Shown here: positions 58,035 to 64,000 of the stretch, in pieces
Numbering within the stretch: position 1 is the first letter of the stretch
Layout: each line of letters begins with the position of its first letter
Assembly (NCBI GenBank): GCA_014529385.2
Contig: CM043945.1
Coordinates: forward strand, 91,713,112-91,777,111
Length of the DNA: 64,000 nucleotides
Direction: 5' to 3'
Source of the DNA: Adiantum capillus-veneris
Lineage: Eukaryota; Streptophyta; Polypodiopsida; Polypodiales; Pteridaceae
Program-made: the position numbers and the translations under genes
Notes under the pieces: model-generated
The model's database searches: none
Told to the model about the DNA's origin: nothing
What the model saw: only the letters and a program-made list of their open reading frames with translations

Positions 58035-58143
58035 AAGCTCATCAAATCGACAAAAAAGGGGGAGGCAAAGCTTCCCCATCATTCACACACGCGAATGATG
58101 GGGGAGCTTTGCCTCCCACTTTTTTTGTCAATTTAATGAACTT
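58035..58143. repeat. Large hairpin H3
   Basis: Arms AAATCGACAAAAAAGGGGGA, then GGCAAAGCTTCCCCATCATTC, pair with GAATGATGGGGGAGCTTTGCC and on to GTCAATTTAATGAA. The loop is about 8 bases. Pairing is nearly perfect over ~50 bp. Confidence 0.9.
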
Positions 58144-58187
58144 TTTCATGAATGGTATTGCAGGAAAAATGCTTTTGAAATGAAACC

Positions 58188-58402
58188 TACATTATTTGAT
58201 ATATATTTTTTTAATAAGCACATCAAAAAGGCAAAAAATGGGGGAGACAGAGCTCTCCCATCATTTGCATCGACAAAAAAAGGGGGAGCTCTCACTCCCC
58301 CATCATCCACGCACCCATGGATAATGGGGGAGCTCTGAATCCCCCTTTTGTTTTTTGCATTTTTGATGTGGTTATTGAACAAATATATATCAAATAATGT
58401 AG
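58188..58402. repeat. Large hairpin H4
   Basis: Outer arms CTACATTATTTGATATATAT and its complement at 58383-58402 continue through ATCAAAAAGGCAAAAAA and GGGGGA. The centre holds two copies of the CCC(CC)ATCAT core, so H4 may be a nested pair. Confidence 0.9.
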
Positions 58403-58850
58403 TTTTTTGCATATATATTATATATATAAAATAGAGTATATAATATAGTATATTATTAATAGATTATATAGTATATAGTGTATATAGTAAATTATATATA
58501 TATATATAATATAGAGTATATAAAATATAATTTAATATATATAATACTTAGTATAGAATATATAATAAAAAGAGGGCTATATATAGTATAACTACATAAA
58601 AAGGGTAAAAAATGGGCACACTACATATAGTATATAAGCTACATGCTACATATAGTATATATGTAGCATACTACATATAGTATTATATACTACTTAATAC
58701 ATATTATAATATACCACATATAGTGTTATGTACTATATTGTACATTCTAAAATATGTTTTGGAATTAATATGTAGTCTACTTTATGTAATAAGTACTTAA
58801 TTGCAAATTATTGGTCTTATATAAACTAAAAACTTTATAATATGTGTTTT
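58403..58850. repeat. AT-rich low-complexity region
   Basis: TATA/ATAG-type low-complexity sequence with several ACTACATATAGTAT repeats near 58620-58710. It ends at a probable splice acceptor, TTTTGTAG, just before the next gene. Confidence 0.7.
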
Positions 58851-59279
58851 GTAGATAATGGCACCAAAGAGGGAAAAAAAGAAAAGAAAACCTCCAGTCT
58901 CTCCTTTCAGCAACCATCAAGTGAGCATGAAGCTAAGGTCCGGTTGTATACCAAAGGAAGCTATCGATCAGGAGGCATCATCACTAGTCCGACATTTGGA
59001 CACTCCACCCAATAAAAAGAACATGATTCTCAAAAGTTGTGTTTTTATTGATGATGAGGCTCAATTTTATGTCGAAGATGATGTAGAGATCACAGGTATG
59101 AGTGTATGCTATAATTTTATGTTGATACGTAGTTTGTATTATAAATTATGCAATGGTAGATGGTTAAATTTGATAAACGTTTTTTTGTTGTTGAGAGATT
59201 TTTCTAATAGATAACCATGTGGGAGATTAAGAAAGGGTGAACCGTTTTTTATATGCATACCATTGATAGTTGCTAGAGA

Positions 59280-59405
59280 AAATATTAAGTATTGTTTTTT
59301 GGTTATGTTGGAGAAAAGGTCCTTAAATCTCAAGTGAGAGCCCTATATAGGGTGTGTTGTTTATTTTTTAAAAGTTGTCTCCGTACAAAGGAGACTCTGG
59401 CAAAC
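59280..59405 (+). repeat. Intronic repeat element, intron 1 of copy 2
   Basis: Orthologous position to 42295-42412 with the same blocks: AAATCTCAAGTGAGAGCC, CTATATAGGGTGTG and GTCTCCGTACAAAGGAGAC. Confidence 0.6.
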
Positions 59406-62400
59406 ATTTTGTAAATTAAATAATTTACACTATGTAATCCTAATTGCATATGTTTTTGGACAATTAAATGTTCGTCACTTGTTTTCTCTATGTAGAGACC
59501 AATGTTCACATTGAAGATACTAATGACAATGAAGAAGATAGTTATCATGAAGGGGTTGAGGAGAATAAGCATTCTAAACACCTAGGTAAGCACATTTTTT
59601 CTTGGCTTCATGAAAGATGTTCTGAGTCCGTTTTATGTCAAGAAGAAGACATTGCCTCCTCATGGTCCACTTTGTCAACTAATGGTGCATGAGGTTGTTA
59701 GGTTTGCTAGAGATGATGTAGAATGGCTCATTTTCTCATTTGATTTTGTTGGGTATTTAGAAACTCTTGGACATTTTCTTGTGTCCATTAGGGATTCTAG
59801 AGGAGATACCATTCCCGTGACTGCAGGGATTTGGAGGAATAGGGACCACTTTGGCGGGAAAGAAATGTTGATTTTGAGAGAGCACTTGGTAGAGAGTGGC
59901 AGAAGCTCAAAGAAAACAAAATTATTATATGGGATAGCAACCATAGGCTAAAAACATGGTGGAAGAGAATCAAAGATAGTGAGATCTTTTACCTTTTTCA
60001 CTCTTTTGTTGTAAAGCTTTGTTTTTACAAATGATGATACTTTGTTTTTGTGATAAAGTACTAAGAAAATGGTCAATACCATGTTCGTGTTCGTTGCCAA
60101 TTCCTTGAGTTGTCCAGAGCAAAAGAAGCAGAGTTGCTTCTTGCACTTGACATTTCCAATGTGTAAGTTTGTTGATCGCATGTTGACTCTCATTTTTTTG
60201 CAAGCAATACTTGTGTTCAACTCTTTCTTTTCTATTTTTTGCAGCATTTCTAGGACACATGTCATGCCAAACATCACTCATGAAGTCTATATGTCTCAAA
60301 TATTTGGCATGGCAAATAAAGAGTCAATCCTTTAAAAATTCACACCCGATATGAGAGAATGGGCTAGGGTGGAGATGACTGTGTAGGCAAGGTATTACCA
60401 TGGCGTTGCACCATAGTACAACACTCCATGTGTATTGATATCTCAGCTTGTGTGGAAGGTGATACCTACAGGATCATGTTGGGTAATTATTATAAAATTT
60501 TATTATGGTTTCAATACAGTGTTTTGTATTAGGATGAGTTCACTGCATTTATGTCCAAAGAGAGAGCAAATCTAGATGCACTTGGACTAAATGATGTTGA
60601 AAAGAAGAAGAGACTGGATAAGGCCAAAGGTAGAAGAGGAAAGGTTGAAAGATAGGGGATACAAGTACTTATCAATCATCAATCTTTTTAATGGTAAGCT
60701 CTTCAAGTTGCTTTTTAGCATTAAATGGGATGAACCTGGAATGCTAAAGATCACTAGAGGTAAGCTCTATTGTTTGACAAGCTCTAAAATAAACCCTGAG
60801 AGAGGTATTGAATCTATTAGTTTCTCATTTTTAATTGTGTTCGTTCCACGTCGGTTTTCAATATGATTAAGTGCTATGTTGTTCTTATTGCTCGTAGAAA
60901 GAAGATAATTTTGCATATCATGAGCCTCACTAAGTCTAAGGATCCACAATATCTTCATTTTGGTGATTACAAGCTTTTTAGAATCTACATGAAAAAGGAG
61001 ACTTATTGGGCTCACTTGCATGGGGAGGCTACACTTATGATTGAAAGGCTGCAAGTAGAAGGTCCACAACTTCCAAATTCTTTTGACCTATTCTACAAGA
61101 TGAGCATGAAAAATCATATTTTGCAGGTAGACATTTGACCATTGTTTTTAATAAAATATAGAGATGTAGAAATTTACAAAAGATCAAGTGGAGTGTGTTT
61201 TTTGATTGTTACTATGTATGTAGGCTTTTATTTATCTAATGGATGCGGTGAATTTTTTTGACTCTAGTGAGAAGATGCCGGAGCTTGTGTTGTTGGCTAA
61301 GAGAGTGATTTACAAGTTTGCATCTTCCACTTGCACTCTTTGCAAAAAAAGAGCATTTCATTTTTTTGCCATGGTTTGGTGAAAGTGGGTCATTTTGAGA
61401 ATGATGAAATATCATTTTTTGTTTACAAAAAATCCTTAAATTACCTGTGGAAGCCCGATATGGGGTGGATGGTTTTTTTGACAATATGTGCATGTATAAT
61501 GTCTATGATGAAAACAACTAAATCCCTTGTGGGATGGGGTTTATGGTTAAGGGTTCTCTATACAAAGGAGACTGTGGTGTTTTTTTTTTTGGATACATGA
61601 CATTTATTATACCATTGCATTTATGTGCTTTTCAAAGTGGATGATGCTCTAAAACTTGTGTCGAGGGTGATGAGAATACAATGTTCTCTCCCTCTTTGAT
61701 TGAAAGGAGTCTAACAACATGGGAAGCCAATGTTTGTCATTGGTGTTTGGATTATCCATTAGGAGTTATTCCAAAAGCAAGAGTTTGGATTACAAAAGAG
61801 TAGGTACCTTAACACTTGTGGATCTTTTCTTTTGAGAATGTATATGTCTTACTTTAGTGCTAATTTATGTGATATTGTGCTATATGGTTGTTGAGTGAAG
61901 GGTTTCAAAATGAGAGTGATTACTTAGAGGAGACACAAGAAGAGTCTCTCCTTCCTGTTTCTCATGGAGTTACTCAAAACAACGTTGAGAGTGTCTCTCA
62001 AGGTACTCCACTAGCAAGCAATGTACTCAAGAAGGGTAAAGGGAAAATAGAGCCTCCAAGTACATCAAGGATACCCATTACTTCTTCAATGCCTCCCATT
62101 GTGCAATCTACGGAGCTTGAAATGTCCTCTTTGGCAGCCACTATACCCCATATGGCACCCTCTTCTAATGTGCCCATTACATCCTCATTGGTGCACACTA
62201 CTTAGTTTGTTGCAGAGTCTTCACTCGGGCGAGAGGATTGGGAGAGAAGGCCGATCACACGATCTATTGGTAAGTTTAAGAAAATTGTTAGCAAATCTGT
62301 CTTCCATATTTCCTAATTCAAAGCTAATCTAGATACTGCTTGTAGGGTTCCATTACCAAACTATTGTAGATGTTCTACTTGTGGATATATCACAAATTGA

Positions 62401-63322
62401 TAATTTTGCCCTTGATAGGTAGATCTCCATATTAATGCTTACTTATTTGCATTTTTTTCTTGCATTGTTCTATGATTTTGAACATGACTCATGTTTTGTT
62501 TTCTTTTAACATCAACTAATTTTTTGCAGCACATATTACAAGTCTATATAACAAAGATGGTGTGCCGTGTCGTGAGGTTGCTAGGCTTATCTTTGCAGAT
62601 TTTCCTACAAGTTTTCTTGTGGATGGTCTAGGACCAATCCCATTGGGTAAGTAACTTTTCTTTGGACTAGTACTTGCAACTAACTATGGTTGTATACTTA
62701 CATGTCATCATTCAATTTTGTAGAGGGCATGAGTGTTCCCAAGTGAAACACATTTTCCAAGGGTCTAGTGATAGGGTGCACGGATGTTGCTCGTGAGTTT
62801 TGCTTGATGAGGCGTTTCTAGTCACCATGTGCATGGCCGTGCATATTGGAGATTTTATTACAGATGCAACTAGGGTAGGACTTGTGCTCTTACGTACATG
62901 GACCCTCATGTATAATAAGAAGTCATATTGACATCCACTCACTAGAGAGGCAGTGACATAACAAACTTAGTTTCATAGTTTAATTTCCTAAAAACATTGT
63001 AGCTATGACATTCATTCTTTGAGTTATTTATCTATGTAGGTACTTGTCTTACCATGTGTCTTTGGTATCGTATTGACCATCCTAGACCACAATATGATAG
63101 AGAGGCAGGGGAGAAAATTGCCGAGAGATTGTTTCCAGCAGATTGTAGCTACATGATAGGTGATGTAGTCTTCCCCATTGAGATTGATGGTGTTATTCTT
63201 AGAGGTGGGGCATAGCGGTCTTCTTTGTTCTTTCGGTAAGGCTAGTTTAAAGTATGATACTAGTGAACGTTATGGTATATATGTGTTTGCATTAGGTTTC
63301 TAATTTACTTTTTATATGGTCA

Positions 63323-63498
63323 GGTGGTTGTTGGCAACATCTATTGAGACTCATGACTATGTTTTGGAATTTTTTGTGGGGTGTGGTGGTTTGGACCAAT
63401 CTTCTACGGAAGATATGCGGCATTGCATGTGTCTAGAGCTAGATAATGTGCTCTATGAAAGATGTTTGACCAACACTGGATGTGGACCTGTGAAATCT
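63323..63498 (+). pseudogene. Methyltransferase-like C-terminal exon
   Basis: This exon follows a CAG/ acceptor and is open until the stop codon. WLLATSIETHDYVLEFFVGC, then GGLDQSSTED, RHCMCLELD and NVLYERCL match the pattern 'll...i....d.VLDpF.GsGtt...a...gR.ciglEid..y...' of amino-methyltransferase motif I and the adjacent strand. Asp and Pro of the usual DPF are Glu and Phe, which would be unusual for an active AdoMet site. The upstream DPPY/SPPY catalytic motif was not found in the decayed exons. Confidence 0.45.
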
Positions 63499-63769
63499 TG
63501 ATTGCGGATGCACACTTGGTTGAGGAAACTCTATTCTGACAGTATGTATCTTGATGTTTTGATTTATGTTTTTATATACATGGAAGCCATATGACATTGA
63601 CATGGCATTTTGGTATGCTCCATACATGGATTTTGGACATTTCATTTGTGTTTGTTTGGTACATGATGGCAGCATGATGTGAGGACAACTTTGATTGGAG
63701 CTTTCCTATGTAGTTAGATTATGTTGACATGACTGGCTTGTGTGTTGATTTTTGTGAGATAACAAAATC

Positions 63770-63885
63770 ATTAAAGTGATGGGAATAAGAGTTTATGTGA
63801 AGGAAATCCCATGTGGGAACCCAAGACAGGGTGTATAGTTTTTCTTATGAAGAGGTCTCCATACACAAGAGACTCTGGCAAAATT
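63770..63885 (+). repeat. Intronic repeat element near the 3' end of copy 2
   Basis: AAATCCCATGTGGGAACCCA, AGACAGGGTGTATAG, T-rich spacer, GTCTCCATACACAAGAGAC and TCTGGCAAAA. This is the same block order as in intron 1 but at a different site of the gene. A more degenerate version lies at 61436-61585. Confidence 0.55.
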
Positions 63886-64000
63886 TTTAAGAATCTGGTT
63901 TTTTGTATAAGCTCAAAAATACATACAAATGGTGCATTTTATAAAGTTTTGTTTTGCATAAGAATAGACATGCTTCCATATTTCTTAAAAGTATTTGGTA

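Larger units (their letters stand above)
58855..63540 (+). pseudogene. ParB-like plus N6/N4 DNA methyltransferase-like gene, copy 2 (decayed)
   Basis: Multi-exon copy. Exon 1 (58858-59095) reads MAPKREKKKRKPPVSP, a basic N-terminus. Exon 2 (59495-59597) is acidic. The ParB-like exon (about 59640-60000) has GHFLVSIRDSRGDTIPVTA but is frameshifted before the DGNHR box. Homologues of all copy 1 exons follow to 61075. Further exons are found only here: 61225-61375 (KMPELVLLAKRVIYKF), 61650-61800 (ANVCHWCLDYPLGVIPKAR), 61897-62265 (Ser/Pro-rich), 62530-62646, 62723-62940 (VPK*NTFSKGL), 63040-63236 (GDVVFPIEIDGVILRGG) and 63323-63540. The last reads DYVLEFFVGCGGL, RHC..LELD and LYERC, as in the C-terminal motif of N6_N4 methyltransferases. 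Stops at 62204, 62743, 62818 and 63210 and frameshifts inactivate it. Confidence 0.55.

Noticed and set aside
58858-58900. Homology of MAPKREKKK with the LTR-borne MAPKRV exon
   Set aside because: Only the first five residues agree. The rest and the gene structure differ, so the similarity is probably chance.

Overview
This window looks like repeat-dominated nuclear DNA from a vascular plant. The evidence is Ty3/gypsy and Ty1/copia retrotransposons, a TNP2-type CACTA transposon, a Cassandra TRIM carrying 5S rRNA-like sequence, split genes with GT..AG introns, and long (GA)n/(CT)n and (AT)n microsatellites. A non-grass lineage with a large genome, possibly a fern, is my inference; no marker gene settles it. 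I see no intact host housekeeping gene and no tRNA gene. Almost every coding region is a decayed transposable-element gene.

Layout. 1-4.2 kb: scrambled minus-strand gypsy pol, with protease lying downstream of integrase and a 516-bp tandem duplication. 4.25-13.0 kb: a minus-strand non-autonomous LTR element with two ~2.3-kb purine-rich LTRs, a gag with two stops and a membrane-protein-like ORF where pol should be. 13.0-17.7 kb: an LTR fragment, then a plus-strand non-autonomous LTR element with ~0.95-kb LTRs and a gag-type ORF broken by in-frame TAG codons. 18.3-40.2 kb: a compound array of three copies (A1, A2, A3) of one ~2-kb LTR (family A). Copia gag debris and pol-less gypsy gag regions separate them. 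A2 holds a 2.5-kb TGTC...GACA insertion and a 286-bp MITE; A3 holds a 1.34-kb element with TTAA duplications and a 7.43-kb CACTA transposon.

42.1-44.1 kb and 58.9-63.5 kb hold two decayed copies of one multi-exon gene. Its predicted product has a ParB-like DGNHR segment and, in the longer copy, a C-terminal segment resembling N6/N4 DNA methyltransferases. A 5'-truncated chromovirus (44.1-47.66 kb, followed by its LTR) is fused to the first copy, and a very young Cassandra TRIM with identical LTRs sits in that LTR region. 49.5-53.6 kb is mostly unassigned. 53.6-55.7 kb is another degraded gypsy pol of the same type as at 2-4 kb. 56.4-58.4 kb has a strand-switching hexamer repeat and an array of four large hairpins sharing a loop motif.

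The transposable elements do not form an operon or pathway. The nesting gives a relative history: family A LTRs are older than the CACTA, TTAA and MITE insertions within them, and Cassandra is among the youngest insertions.
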